Shown here piece by piece: positions 44,831 through 53,122 of a stretch of 64,000 bases of DNA. Position 1 is the first letter of the stretch. Each line of letters opens with the position of its first letter. This DNA comes from Sphaerotilus sulfidivorans (GTDB lineage: Bacteria; Pseudomonadota; Gammaproteobacteria; Burkholderiales; Burkholderiaceae_C): NCBI RefSeq assembly GCF_013426975.1, contig NZ_JACCPY010000015.1, forward strand, positions 21,734 through 85,733. The letters run 5' to 3'. Under the pieces are notes generated by a model. That model made no database searches. It was not told the DNA's origin and saw nothing but the letters and a program-made list of their open reading frames with translations. A program made the position numbers and the translations under genes.

Positions 44831-44896
44831 AATTGATTTGCCAATGACGAATCATCAACCTACACTGCCGCACATTGATTGCCATCAGCAAATCAG
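44831..44896. promoter_or_regulatory. Candidate IclR operators between iclR and the catabolic operon
   Basis: An A/T-rich island holds two imperfect palindromes: TTGATTTGCC...AATCATCAA (44,833-44,858) and TGATTGCCATCAGCAAATCA (44,876-44,895), sharing TGATT/AATCA arms. Both lie in the 182-bp divergent interval, within 100 bp of the metallo-hydrolase start, a likely regulator target. Confidence 0.45.
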
Positions 44897-44930
44897 TTCG
44901 TCAATAGCAAATTACTGCAAAGGCCATCCG

Positions 44931-45911
44931 ATGAGCACGCCGACCACCCCGACGAAGAAGTTCGCCTCCCAGGCCGATCTGGAGGAGAAGAAGGTCACCT
45001 TCGAGCAGATCTCCGAGCACGCCTGGGCCTACACCGCCGAGGGCGATCCGAACACCGGCGTGATCATTGGCGACGATGCGGTGCTGGTGGCCGACACCCA
45101 GGCCACGCCGGCGATGGCCGCCGACGTGATCCGCCGCATCCGCGAGCTCACCGACAAGCCGATCAAGTACGTCGTCATGACGCACTACCACGCGGTGCGG
45201 GTGCTGGGCGCCAGCGCCTACATGGCCGAGGGCGGCCAGCAGATCCTCGCCAGCCAGGACACCTACGACCTGATCGTCGAGCGCGGCGAGTTCGACAAGG
45301 CCAGCGAGATCGGCCGCTTCCCGCGTCTGTTCCGCAATGTCGAGACGGTGCCCGCCGGCCTGACCTGGCCGACGATGACCTTCACGGGCAAGATGACACT
45401 GTGGCTGGGCACGCTGGAGGTGCAGCTGCTGCAGCTCGGCCGCGGCCACACCAAGGGCGACACGGTGGTGTGGCTGCCGGGCGAGAAGACGCTGCTGTCG
45501 GGCGATCTGGTCGAGTTCGACGCCACGCCCTATGCCGGCGACGCCTACTTCCAGGACTGGCCCGGCACGCTGGACAACATCGCGCGGCTGCAGCCCACGC
45601 AGCTGGTGCCCGGCCGCGGCCCGGCGCTGAAGGGGCCTGAGCAGGTGCAGCAGGGCCTGGCGGTGACGCGCGACTTCATCCGCGATGTCTGGACGAGCGT
45701 GAAGGCCGGTGCCGACGCCGGCCGCGACCTCAATGCGGTCTACCGCGAGACCTACGCCGCGCTGCAGCCGAAATACGGCCGCTGGGTCATCTTCGACCAC
45801 TGCATGCCCTTCGACGTGACCCGCGCCTACGACGAGGCCACGCAATACCCCGATCCGCGCATCTGGACCGCCGAGCGCGACATCGAGATGTGGAAGACGC
45901 TCGAAGGCTGA
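44931..45911 (+). CDS. Metallo-beta-lactamase-fold hydrolase with an altered metal motif
   Basis: 326-residue MBL-fold protein from ATG 44931. The fold is clear: GVIIGDDAVLVADTQATPA, then THYHAVRVLGASAYM, LLQLGRGHTKGDTVVWLPG and LLSGDLVEFDATPY. The canonical HxHxDH motif reads His85-x-His87-x-Val89-Arg90, so the Asp/His pair for the second metal is absent, while the later His and Asp ligands remain. It may bind one metal or have a changed reaction. It is the first gene of the putative aromatic catabolic operon and begins 3 bp before the monooxygenase gene. A lactonase or thioesterase-like role is possible. Confidence 0.83.
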   Translation: MSTPTTPTKKFASQADLEEKKVTFEQISEHAWAYTAEGDPNTGVIIGDDAVLVADTQATPAMAADVIRRIRELTDKPIKYVVMTHYHAVRVLGASAYMAEGGQQILASQDTYDLIVERGEFDKASEIGRFPRLFRNVETVPAGLTWPTMTFTGKMTLWLGTLEVQLLQLGRGHTKGDTVVWLPGEKTLLSGDLVEFDATPYAGDAYFQDWPGTLDNIARLQPTQLVPGRGPALKGPEQVQQGLAVTRDFIRDVWTSVKAGADAGRDLNAVYRETYAALQPKYGRWVIFDHCMPFDVTRAYDEATQYPDPRIWTAERDIEMWKTLEG

Positions 45912-45914
45912 GCC

Positions 45915-47561
45915 ATGCATTCCACCTACAGCTATCCGAAGTTCGACGCGCCGCGCGCGCCCGAGCTCGACGCCGCGCCCGGCACGGCCCGCCGCCCGGT
46001 GGTGGTGGTGGGCGCCGGCCCGGTGGGCCTGAGCGTGGCGATCGACCTCGCACAGCGCGGCCAGCCGGTGCTGCTGCTCGACGACGACGACACCGTCAGC
46101 GTCGGCTCGCGCGGCCTGTGCTATGCCAAGCGCACGCTGGAGATCCTCGACCGGCTCGGCTGCGGCCAGCCGGTGGTCGACAAGGGCGTGACCTGGAACG
46201 TCGGGCGCACCTTTCTGGACACCGAGGAGGTGTTCAGCTTCGACCTGCTGCCCGAGGCCGGCCACGAGCGGCCCGGCATGGTCAACCTGCAGCAGTACTA
46301 CCTGGAAGCGTATCTGGTGGCGCGAGCCCGCGAGCTGCCCGCGCTGGAGATGCGCTTCCGCCACAAGGTGACGCAGGTCGAGCCGCATGGCGCCGGCGCC
46401 ACGCTGCAGGTCGAGACGCCGCACGGCACCTTCACGCTGGCCTGCGACTGGCTGGTGGTGTGCGACGGCGCGCGCAGCCCGGTGCGCTCGATGCTCGGCC
46501 TGGACATCGAGGGCCGGGTCTTCCGCGACCGCTTCCTGATCGCCGACGTGGTGATGAAGGCGGACTTTCCGGCCGAGCGCTGGTTCTGGTTCGACCCGCC
46601 GTTCCACCGCGGCCAGAGCGTGCTGCTGCACCGCGAGGCCGACCATGTCTGGCGCATCGACTTCCAGCTCGGCTGGGAGGCCGACCCGGACGAGGAGCGC
46701 AAGCCCGAGCGCGTGATCCCGCGCATTCGCGCGATGCTCGGCGACGAGCGGCCCTTCGAGCTGGAATGGGTCAGCGTCTACACCTTCCAGTGCCGGCGCA
46801 TGACGAACTTCCGCCACGGCCGGGTGCTGTTCGCCGGCGACGCGGCGCACCAGGTCAGCCCCTTCGGCGCGCGCGGCGCCAACTCCGGCATCCAGGACGC
46901 CGACAACCTCGGCTGGAAGCTGGGTGCCGTGCTGAGCGACCGCGCCCCCGAGACGCTGCTCGACAGCTACCACGCCGAGCGCGCCTTCGCCGCCGACGAG
47001 AACCTGCTGAACTCGACCCGCTCGACCGACTTCATCACGCCCAAGAGCGCGATGTCGAAGCGATTCCGCAACGCGGTGCTCGGCCTGGCGCGCGAGCATG
47101 CGTTCGCCCGCGCGCTGGTCAACTCAGGCCGGCTTTCGGTGCCAGCCACGCTGCACACCTCCGCCCTGGTGACGCCGGACCGCGCGGGCGAGAGCTTCGA
47201 GGGCTGGATGCTGCCGGGCGCGCCGATGGACGATGCGCCGGTGGCGGTCGACGGCCAGCCGACCTGGCTGCTGCGCCAGGTGGCGGCGGGCGAGTTCACG
47301 CTGCTGGTCTTCGGCGACACGCCGGTGACGCTGCCGGACGATCTGCCGGTGCCGGTCGGCCTGCGCCGGGTGCAGCGCCTGGGCAGCGCCACGGCACCAG
47401 GCGATCTGCTCGACACCGAAGGCCACCTGAGCCGCCGCTACGACGGCCGCCCGGGCACGGTCTACCTGCTGCGCCCGGACCAGCATGTGGCGGCGCGCTG
47501 GCGCGCCTTCGATGCCGACGCGCTGCGCGCCGCGCTGCGCCGCAGCCTGGCGCTGCAGTGA
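45915..47561 (+). CDS. FAD-dependent aromatic monooxygenase (PHBH/MhpA-like)
   Basis: Flavoprotein hydroxylase of 548 residues. FAD sites VVVVGAGPVGLSVAIDLAQR at about 33-52 and LFAGDAAHQVSPFGARGANS (GD motif) at about 310; the DG motif CDWLVVCDGARSPVR lies between. The C-terminal thioredoxin-like extension (about 430-548) is typical of MhpA/PheA-like phenol hydroxylases. It probably hydroxylates a phenolic acid with NAD(P)H and O2. With fumarylacetoacetase at the end of the operon a homogentisate- or gentisate-type route is suggested, but the ring-cleaving enzyme is not certain. Confidence 0.87.
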   Translation: MHSTYSYPKFDAPRAPELDAAPGTARRPVVVVGAGPVGLSVAIDLAQRGQPVLLLDDDDTVSVGSRGLCYAKRTLEILDRLGCGQPVVDKGVTWNVGRTFLDTEEVFSFDLLPEAGHERPGMVNLQQYYLEAYLVARARELPALEMRFRHKVTQVEPHGAGATLQVETPHGTFTLACDWLVVCDGARSPVRSMLGLDIEGRVFRDRFLIADVVMKADFPAERWFWFDPPFHRGQSVLLHREADHVWRIDFQLGWEADPDEERKPERVIPRIRAMLGDERPFELEWVSVYTFQCRRMTNFRHGRVLFAGDAAHQVSPFGARGANSGIQDADNLGWKLGAVLSDRAPETLLDSYHAERAFAADENLLNSTRSTDFITPKSAMSKRFRNAVLGLAREHAFARALVNSGRLSVPATLHTSALVTPDRAGESFEGWMLPGAPMDDAPVAVDGQPTWLLRQVAAGEFTLLVFGDTPVTLPDDLPVPVGLRRVQRLGSATAPGDLLDTEGHLSRRYDGRPGTVYLLRPDQHVAARWRAFDADALRAALRRSLALQ

Positions 47562-47577
47562 CACGGAGGACAGGACG

Positions 47578-47805
47578 ATGAACACGCTGATCACCCACCC
47601 CAACTTCGGCGAGCCCGGCCGGCGCGACCGCCACGCCTTCTCGCCCGGCGACGACTTCTACGAGGCGCTGATCGAGACCCACCGCGACCTCGACGACGAG
47701 CGCAGCCAGATGCTCAATGCCCGGCTGGTGCTGCTGCTGGCCAACCACATCGGCGACCTGCGCGTGCTGCGCGAGGCGCTGGCCGCCGCCCGCCAGGGCG
47801 TCTGA
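47578..47805 (+). CDS. DUF2783-family small protein
   Basis: A 75-residue protein, 16 bp after the monooxygenase with an ACGGAGGA ribosome site. Sequence pattern FSPGDDFYEALIETHRDLDD, LNARLVLLLANHIGDLRVLR, largely helical and acidic. DUF2783 genes regularly follow such FAD monooxygenases, which suggests an accessory or stabilising subunit; the role is unproven. Confidence 0.8.
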   Translation: MNTLITHPNFGEPGRRDRHAFSPGDDFYEALIETHRDLDDERSQMLNARLVLLLANHIGDLRVLREALAAARQGV

Positions 47806-47819
47806 AGAAAGACCTCGAC

Positions 47820-48782
47820 ATGAAGATCGACCTGATCCGCCGCATGCTGCTGGCTGCCGCGCTGCTGCCCGCCGCCGCGCAGGCCCAGGACAGCAAGCCG
47901 CTCGAATGGGTGGTGGGCTACGCCGCCGGAGGCGGCTCCGACACGGTGGCGCGCACCGTCGCCGAGGCGATGGGCAAGGCGCTGGGCCGCAGCATCGTCG
48001 TCAGCAACAAGCCGGGCGCAGCCACCAACATCGCCGCCGACCATGTCGCCAAGTCGAAGGACTTCGGCAACATCATGCTGACGGCCGACTTCGCGACGCT
48101 GGCGGCCAATCCCTCGCTGTTCGCCCGGCTGCCCTACGACGCCGAGCGCGACTTCGTGCCGGTGGGTCTGCTGGCACGATTCCCGATGATCCTGGTGGTC
48201 AACCCGGCGCTGCCGGTGCGCAGCTACAAGGACTTCCTGGCCTGGGCGCGCGCCAATCCGGACGCGCTCAACTATGCCTCGGCCGGACCGGGCAGCCCGC
48301 ACCATCTGGCCGGCGAGCTGCTGCGCGAGCGCACCGGTCTGAAGATGCAGCATGTGCCCTACCGGGGCGCCGCGCCGGCGGTGCAGGACCTGATCGGCGG
48401 CCGGGTGCCCTTCGCGCTGATGGACAGCGCAAGCGTGCAGCAGCATCTGCTCTCGGGCAAGCTGCGCGGCATCGGCGTGGCCTCGCCGGCGCGGCTGAAG
48501 ACGATGGCCGACATTCCGACGCTGGCCGAGCAGGGCCTGAGCGGCTTCGAGGCCTACGCCTGGCAGGGCCTGGTGGTGCCGACCGGCACGCCGCCGGAGA
48601 CGGTCGCGCAGCTGCACCGCGCACTGCAGCAGGCACTGGACACGACGATGGTCAAGGCCCGCTTCCAGACCCTGGCGCTGGAGGCCCTGCCCGGCACGCC
48701 GAAGCAGATGGCCGACTACGCCCGTCTCGAGCGCGAGCGCTGGGGCCGGCTGATCGCCGCCAACAACATCCGGCTGGACTGA
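47820..48782 (+). CDS. Bug-family tricarboxylate transporter substrate-binding protein
   Basis: Periplasmic binding protein of 320 residues. Signal MKIDLIRRMLLAAALLPAAA cleaved after AQA; core motifs EWVVGYAAGGGSDTVARTVA, SIVVSNKPGAATNIAADHV, ALNYASAGPGSPHHLAGELL and a terminal helix LERERWGRLIAANNIRL. Third Bug protein in the window. Inside the operon it probably binds the aromatic or carboxylic acid substrate for uptake or sensing. Confidence 0.9.
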   Translation: MKIDLIRRMLLAAALLPAAAQAQDSKPLEWVVGYAAGGGSDTVARTVAEAMGKALGRSIVVSNKPGAATNIAADHVAKSKDFGNIMLTADFATLAANPSLFARLPYDAERDFVPVGLLARFPMILVVNPALPVRSYKDFLAWARANPDALNYASAGPGSPHHLAGELLRERTGLKMQHVPYRGAAPAVQDLIGGRVPFALMDSASVQQHLLSGKLRGIGVASPARLKTMADIPTLAEQGLSGFEAYAWQGLVVPTGTPPETVAQLHRALQQALDTTMVKARFQTLALEALPGTPKQMADYARLERERWGRLIAANNIRLD

Positions 48783-48815
48783 CGGTCCGCCCCCCGAACC
48801 CGCAAGGAGCCGCAC

Positions 48816-49391
48816 ATGAGCGATCCCCGCCCGCTGAAGATCGACCGCATCCACCATGTCGCCTACCGCTGCAAGGACGCGAAGCAGACCGTCGAGTGGT
48901 ACGGCCGCATGCTGAAGATGGACTTCATGCTCGCCATCGCCGAGGACCGCGTGCCCTCGACCAAGGCGCCCGACCCCTACATGCACATCTTCCTAGACGC
49001 CGGCGGCGGCAATGTGCTGGCCTTCTTCGAGCTGCCGACCCAGCCCGAGATGGGCCGCGATCCCAACACGCCGGCCTGGGTGCAGCACATCGCCTTCCGC
49101 GTCGCCGACCGCGAGACGCTGCTGGCCTACAAGACCCATCTGGAGGCCGAAGGCGTCGAGGTGCTGGGCGTGACCGACCACGGCGCCTTCCACTCGATCT
49201 ATGTCTTTGACCCGAACGGCCACCGCGTCGAGCTGGCCTGCCCGGACCCCGACGAGGCCGAGATGCTGCGCCGCATGGACGAGGTGAAATGGAAGATGCT
49301 CGAGGACTGGAGCCTGACCAAGCGCGCCCCGAAGCATGCCGCCTTCTTCCACGAGCGCGAGTTCAAGCCCGCCGCGGAGGCCACCCGATGA
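48816..49391 (+). CDS. VOC-superfamily metalloenzyme (glyoxalase/extradiol dioxygenase fold)
   Basis: 191-residue protein with two beta-alpha-beta modules. The expected metal ligands are visible: His in RIHHVAYRCKDAKQTVEWY, His in WVQHIAFRVADRETLLAY and Glu in NGHRVELACPDPDEAEM, the H-H-E triad of VOC enzymes. It overlaps fumarylacetoacetase by ATGA. It could be the ring-cleavage dioxygenase or an isomerase/hydrolase of the pathway; no homogentisate dioxygenase gene is seen nearby, so it is a candidate for the missing step. Confidence 0.82.
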   Translation: MSDPRPLKIDRIHHVAYRCKDAKQTVEWYGRMLKMDFMLAIAEDRVPSTKAPDPYMHIFLDAGGGNVLAFFELPTQPEMGRDPNTPAWVQHIAFRVADRETLLAYKTHLEAEGVEVLGVTDHGAFHSIYVFDPNGHRVELACPDPDEAEMLRRMDEVKWKMLEDWSLTKRAPKHAAFFHEREFKPAAEATR

Positions 49392-50704
49392 GCAGCGCCG
49401 CACAGCCCTGGCTGCAGATCGACGAGACGCATGATCCGGCGCTGACGAGCTGGGTCGCGGCAGCCAACGATCCAGCCACCGATTTCCCGGTCCAGAACCT
49501 GCCGTTCGGGCGTTTCCGCACGGCCACAAATCCTGCGCCGCGCCTGGGCGTGGCCATCGGCGACCAGGTGCTGGATCTGGAGCGCGCCGGCCTGGTCGAG
49601 CCGGGCTCGGACCTGAACGCGCTGATGGCCCGCGGGCCGGCGCTGCGCCGCACGCTGCGCCTGACGCTGTCGCGCGGCCTGCGCGCGGGCAGCCCGAAGC
49701 AGGCTGACTGGGCCGCCGCGCTGGTGCCGATGGCCGCGGCCGAGCTGCTGCTGCCCTGCCGCGTCGGCGACTACACCGATTTCTACATCGGCATCCACCA
49801 CGCCACCCGCGTCGGGCGCCTGTTCCGGCCGGACAACCCGCTGCTGCCGAACTACAAATGGGTGCCGATCGGCTACCACGGCCGCGCCTCCTCGCTGATC
49901 GCCAGCGGCCAGGGCTTCCGGCGCCCGAACGGCCAGTCGATGCCGCCCGGCGCGACCGAACCCCGCTTCGGCCCCTGCCAGCGCCTGGACCATGAGCTGG
50001 AGCTGGGCATCCTGATCGGCTCGGGCAATGCACTGGGCGAGCCGATCCCGGTCGACCAGGCGGAAGACCATGTCTTCGGCCTGACGCTGTTCAACGACTG
50101 GTCGGCACGCGACGTGCAAGCCTGGGAATACCAGCCGCTCGGTCCCTTCCTGTCGAAGAACTTCGCCAGCACGCTCTCGCCCTGGGTGGTGACGCTGGAG
50201 GCGCTCGCCCCGTTCCGCCAGCCCTTCACCCGACCCGAGGGCGACCCGGCGCCGCTGCCCTACCTCGACTCCAAGCAGCAGCGCGCCTCGGGCGCGATCG
50301 ACATCGGGCTGGAGGTCCACCTGCAGACCGCCGAGATGGCCGGGCGCGGCCAGGCGCCGGCGCGCATCGCACGCTCGAACTTCGCCTCGGCCGCCTACTG
50401 GACGATCGCGCAGCTGGTCGCGCATCACACCGTGGGCGGCTGCAACCTGCAGCCGGGCGACCTGTTCGGCTCAGGCACGCTCTCCGGTCCCGGCGAGGGC
50501 GAAGGCGGATCGATGCTGGAGCTGACCGAGGGCGGCAAGCGCGCGCTGGAGCTGCCCGGCGGCGAGACGCGCACCTTCCTGCAGGACGGCGACACCGTGA
50601 TCCTGAAGGCGCGCTGCGAACGCGCCGGCGCGCGTGCCATCGGCTTCGGCGAGTGCCGCGGCACGGTGCTGCCGGCACCAGGCATGGCCATCTCCGCAGT
50701 TTGA
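49388..50704 (+). CDS. fahA: Fumarylacetoacetase
   Basis: 438-residue FAH-family hydrolase that splits fumarylacetoacetate to fumarate and acetoacetate. N-terminal SH3-like domain (NLPFGRFRTATNPAPRLGVA), then the catalytic core: LLLPCRVGDYTDFYIGIHHA with the metal Asp, NYKWVPIGYHGRASSLIASG, LDHELELGILIGSGNALGEP, FNDWSARDVQAWEYQPLGPF and LGPFLSKNFASTLSPWVV. Length and motifs favour true fumarylacetoacetase over short FAH-family hydrolases. Its stop codon lies inside the 16-bp palindrome at 50,699. It is the last gene of the operon. Confidence 0.93.
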   Translation: MSSAAQPWLQIDETHDPALTSWVAAANDPATDFPVQNLPFGRFRTATNPAPRLGVAIGDQVLDLERAGLVEPGSDLNALMARGPALRRTLRLTLSRGLRAGSPKQADWAAALVPMAAAELLLPCRVGDYTDFYIGIHHATRVGRLFRPDNPLLPNYKWVPIGYHGRASSLIASGQGFRRPNGQSMPPGATEPRFGPCQRLDHELELGILIGSGNALGEPIPVDQAEDHVFGLTLFNDWSARDVQAWEYQPLGPFLSKNFASTLSPWVVTLEALAPFRQPFTRPEGDPAPLPYLDSKQQRASGAIDIGLEVHLQTAEMAGRGQAPARIARSNFASAAYWTIAQLVAHHTVGGCNLQPGDLFGSGTLSGPGEGEGGSMLELTEGGKRALELPGGETRTFLQDGDTVILKARCERAGARAIGFGECRGTVLPAPGMAISAV

Positions 50705-50714
50705 ACGTTCAAAC
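50699..50714. other. Candidate parS-like palindrome, copy 1
   Basis: GTTTGAACGTTCAAAC, a perfect 16-bp palindrome with central CG and GTT/AAC ends, the shape of ParB-binding sites on Burkholderia secondary replicons. It overlaps the fahA stop codon and recurs at 63,314-63,329. It is 1.3 kb from the parB end. A bidirectional terminator is the main alternative, but no T run follows. Confidence 0.55.
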
Positions 50715-50833
50715 CATGGCATGGCGCATCAAGCGCAACTTGACACGCCAACAGGATGGATGGCTTGTGAACAGGGTGTGGACTGGCAAGAATCATCGGC
50801 CTCTGTCCGATGACTCGAACTCTCCATCACCCC

Positions 50834-51841
50834 ATGAACCTCTCTTCCCTCAAGACCTGCATCGTCGGTGCCGGTGCGATCGGCGGCTTTCTGGGCGCTC
50901 GTCTGGCAGTCAGCGGCGTGCCCACCAGTGCGCTGGCGCGTGGCGCCACCCTCGAGGCACTGCGCACGCATGGCTGGCACCTCGACAGCACTGACGCCAG
51001 CCTGCGCACCCAGGCACCGGTGGCCATCGCCAGTGACAGGGCCGATGTGCTCGGCGTCCACGATCTGGTGATCCTGGCGGTCAAGGCCCAGGCCCTGCCG
51101 GCGCTGGCACCGCAGCTCACGCCGCTGATCGGCCCCGACACCGTCGTGCTGACGATGATGAACGGCGTGCCCTGGTGGTTCTGCGCCGATCAGCCGCAGG
51201 TGCCGGGAGGCCGGCTCGAGAGCGTCGATCCGGGCGGCGCGATCGCGCAGGCGCTGCCGCAGGGGCAGGTGCTCGGCGGCGTGGTCCATGCCAGCGCGGC
51301 CACCTCCGAGCCCGGTCGGGTTCAGCACCGCATGGGCCGCGGCCTGATCGTCGGCGAGCCCGCCGGCGGCACCAGTGCGCGCGCCGAGGCGGTGGGCGCG
51401 CTGCTTCACCAGGCCGGCTTCGACACCACCGTGTCGAGCACGCTGCGCCGCGAGCTCTGGTACAAGCTCTGGGGCAACCTGACGATGAACCCGGTCAGCG
51501 CCGTCACCGGCGCGACGATCGATCAGGTGCTGGCCGATCCGCTGGTGCGCGAGTTCTGCAGCCGAGCGATGCGCGAGGCCGCGCTGATCGGCGAGCGCAT
51601 CGGCTGCCCCATCGACCAGGGCCCGGAGGAGCGCCATGCGGTGACCGCCAGGCTCGGCGCCTTCCGCACCTCGATGCTTCAGGATGTAGAGGCCGGCCGA
51701 CCCATCGAACTCGACGCCATCGTCGGCGCGGTGCGCGAGATCGGCGGCCATGTCGGCGTGGCCACACCAGCAATCGATGCGCTGCTGGGACTGACCCGGC
51801 TTTTTGCACGCCAGCGCGGCCTGTATCCGGCACAAGGCTGA
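50834..51841 (+). CDS. Ketopantoate reductase-like (2-dehydropantoate 2-reductase) protein
   Basis: NADPH-dependent reductase of 335 residues, PanE/ApbA family. Rossmann motif KTCIVGAGAIGGFLGARLAV near residue 6, DLVILAVKAQALPALAPQL, MMNGVPWWF, and the C-terminal domain LRRELWYKLWGNLTMNPVSA with the catalytic Lys, then SMLQDVEAGRPIELDAIVGA. It could make pantoate or act on another 2-oxoacid; PanE paralogues are common. It is monocistronic between the catabolic operon and the partition genes. Confidence 0.9.
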   Translation: MNLSSLKTCIVGAGAIGGFLGARLAVSGVPTSALARGATLEALRTHGWHLDSTDASLRTQAPVAIASDRADVLGVHDLVILAVKAQALPALAPQLTPLIGPDTVVLTMMNGVPWWFCADQPQVPGGRLESVDPGGAIAQALPQGQVLGGVVHASAATSEPGRVQHRMGRGLIVGEPAGGTSARAEAVGALLHQAGFDTTVSSTLRRELWYKLWGNLTMNPVSAVTGATIDQVLADPLVREFCSRAMREAALIGERIGCPIDQGPEERHAVTARLGAFRTSMLQDVEAGRPIELDAIVGAVREIGGHVGVATPAIDALLGLTRLFARQRGLYPAQG

Positions 51842-51883
51842 GCACAACCGCTGAGCCCACGCTCTGGACCACCGCACTGCAAA

Positions 51884-51915
51884 CGTCCAGGATTTAACCG
51901 GTTAAATCCTGGACA
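51884..51915. repeat. Inverted iteron pair forming a 30-bp perfect palindrome
   Basis: The stretch 51885-51914 is a perfect palindrome with half-site GTCCAGGATTTAACC. Each strand contains an 18-mer (plus strand 51884-51901, minus strand 51915-51898) reading YGTCCAGGATTTAACCGG, matching the iterons of the origin (TGTCCAGNNTTTACCCGG). The two copies overlap at CCGG. It lies 56 bp past the parB stop and 2.6 kb from the iteron array; likely a second Rep-binding site, for example for regulation or handcuffing. Confidence 0.7.
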
Positions 51916-51955
51916 CATTCCGGATCCGCGGAAAGCAGTGGAAAGACAGCCAGCG

Positions 51956-51978
51956 GGGGGTGGAACGGTTCTACCCCC
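51956..51978. repeat. 23-bp palindrome overlapping the parB stop codon
   Basis: Arms GGGGGTGGAAC and GTTCTACCCCC (11 bp, one mismatch) around one base. It includes the parB TAG. Nearly the same palindrome occurs 197 bp inside parB. Candidate centromere-type ParB or regulatory site. Confidence 0.6.
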
Positions 51979-53107
51979 TGTGCCGCGCCTTCAGGCTCAA
52001 CAGCCCAGCCGACAGCCGTTCCGCCAGATCGGCCAGATCCGGGGCGCTGCCCAAGCCGGCATCGGTGCCGATGCGGATCTCGATCCCACCGTCGTCCGCC
52101 ACACGCACCCAGCCCACTTCCAGACCATCCAGACGGACAGGCTGCGACTTCAGGGGGTGGAACCGTTCCACCCCCTGCCCCGGCACGTGTGGGTCCGAGG
52201 CCTTCGATGTCAGTCGCTCGAAGATCTGCCGGGCCGAGACCGCATCAGGTGACGTCCGCAGAGACTGCGCCATCGATCGCACCCGCTCTGGGTCGCTCGC
52301 CAGCGCATCGGCCAGCGGCTTGGCCCAGCGAAACTGCAACTGCAGCGGCGAGGCAAAGGCCTCGACGACGAAGGCCGGCAGCGCGGCCAGAGCCAGGGCC
52401 TTGCCCAGCGCGCTCAGATCGACTCCGATCGCCTCCGCGAGCTTGCGATTCGACGGGAAGAGCCCGCCATCAAGCGCCCGGCGATACATCATGCCTTGCT
52501 CCCAGGCCGACAGATCCTTGCGCGACCGGTTCTCCCGCTCCATCTCGACGAAGAGCGTCTGGTCATCCAGATTGTCGATGACGGCCAGCACCGGCAGGCC
52601 CAGCTCCCGGCAAGCCTGCAGACGACGATGGCCGAAGACCACCTCGTAGCGAGCGCCGCCGTCGCCCTCCTCCCGACTGACCGGCCGGACCTTGATCGGC
52701 TGCACATTGCCGCCTGCATCCTGGATCTCGCTGCGCAGCTTCTGGAAGTCGGCACCGGACAGGCTGTGCGGATGCCGGTTGGCATAGCGGCTGGGACGAA
52801 TCAGCGCCGGATCGATGAGCCGGGCCGCCTTGGCGCCATCCCACTGCTGCAGCTCTCCCAGGGCCTCGTCGAGCCGGCCGCGCAGGACATCGGTCTGTCG
52901 GGCCCGCTCGCGCAAGGTCTCGTTCTCACGCAGCAGCTCGGAGCGGGTGTCATTGGCGAAGGCCATCAAGGCGCCCGGCGCGGTCTTCGGCCGGGGCGTG
53001 AAGGCGGGCAGGGCAGCCGGGTCCGTGGCAGTGCTGTCCGCGCTCGATCCCGGCAGCTTGCTGAAATCGAGGCGTGAGGCCTTGTCGAGCAACTTGCTGT
53101 TCTTCAT
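51971..53107 (-). CDS. parB: ParB-family chromosome/plasmid partition protein
   Basis: DNA-binding CTPase-type partition protein of 378 residues. N-terminal linker with coiled-coil (about 55-90, RSELLRENETLRERARQTDV), ParB/Srx domain with RPSRYANRHPHSLSGADFQK and VFGHRRLQACRELGLPVLAV (GxRRxxA box at 159-165), EMERENRSRKDLSAWEQGMM and the helix-turn-helix SNRKLAEAIGVDLSALGKAL, then a C-terminal dimerisation region. It is co-transcribed with parA 15 bp upstream. It carries a palindrome in its own 3' end. Expected to bind parS and load ParA. Confidence 0.93.
   Translation of the reverse strand: MKNSKLLDKASRLDFSKLPGSSADSTATDPAALPAFTPRPKTAPGALMAFANDTRSELLRENETLRERARQTDVLRGRLDEALGELQQWDGAKAARLIDPALIRPSRYANRHPHSLSGADFQKLRSEIQDAGGNVQPIKVRPVSREEGDGGARYEVVFGHRRLQACRELGLPVLAVIDNLDDQTLFVEMERENRSRKDLSAWEQGMMYRRALDGGLFPSNRKLAEAIGVDLSALGKALALAALPAFVVEAFASPLQLQFRWAKPLADALASDPERVRSMAQSLRTSPDAVSARQIFERLTSKASDPHVPGQGVERFHPLKSQPVRLDGLEVGWVRVADDGGIEIRIGTDAGLGSAPDLADLAERLSAGLLSLKARHRG
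52153..52175. repeat. 23-bp perfect palindrome inside the parB 3' region
   Basis: Arms GGGGGTGGAAC and GTTCCACCCCC around one base, extended by A/T at both ends. It encodes part of the tail of ParB (GQGVERFHPLK). Twin of the palindrome at 51,956; the pair suggests a nucleation site located within the partition gene. Confidence 0.6.
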
Positions 53108-53122
53108 CGCATCAGCTCCTCA

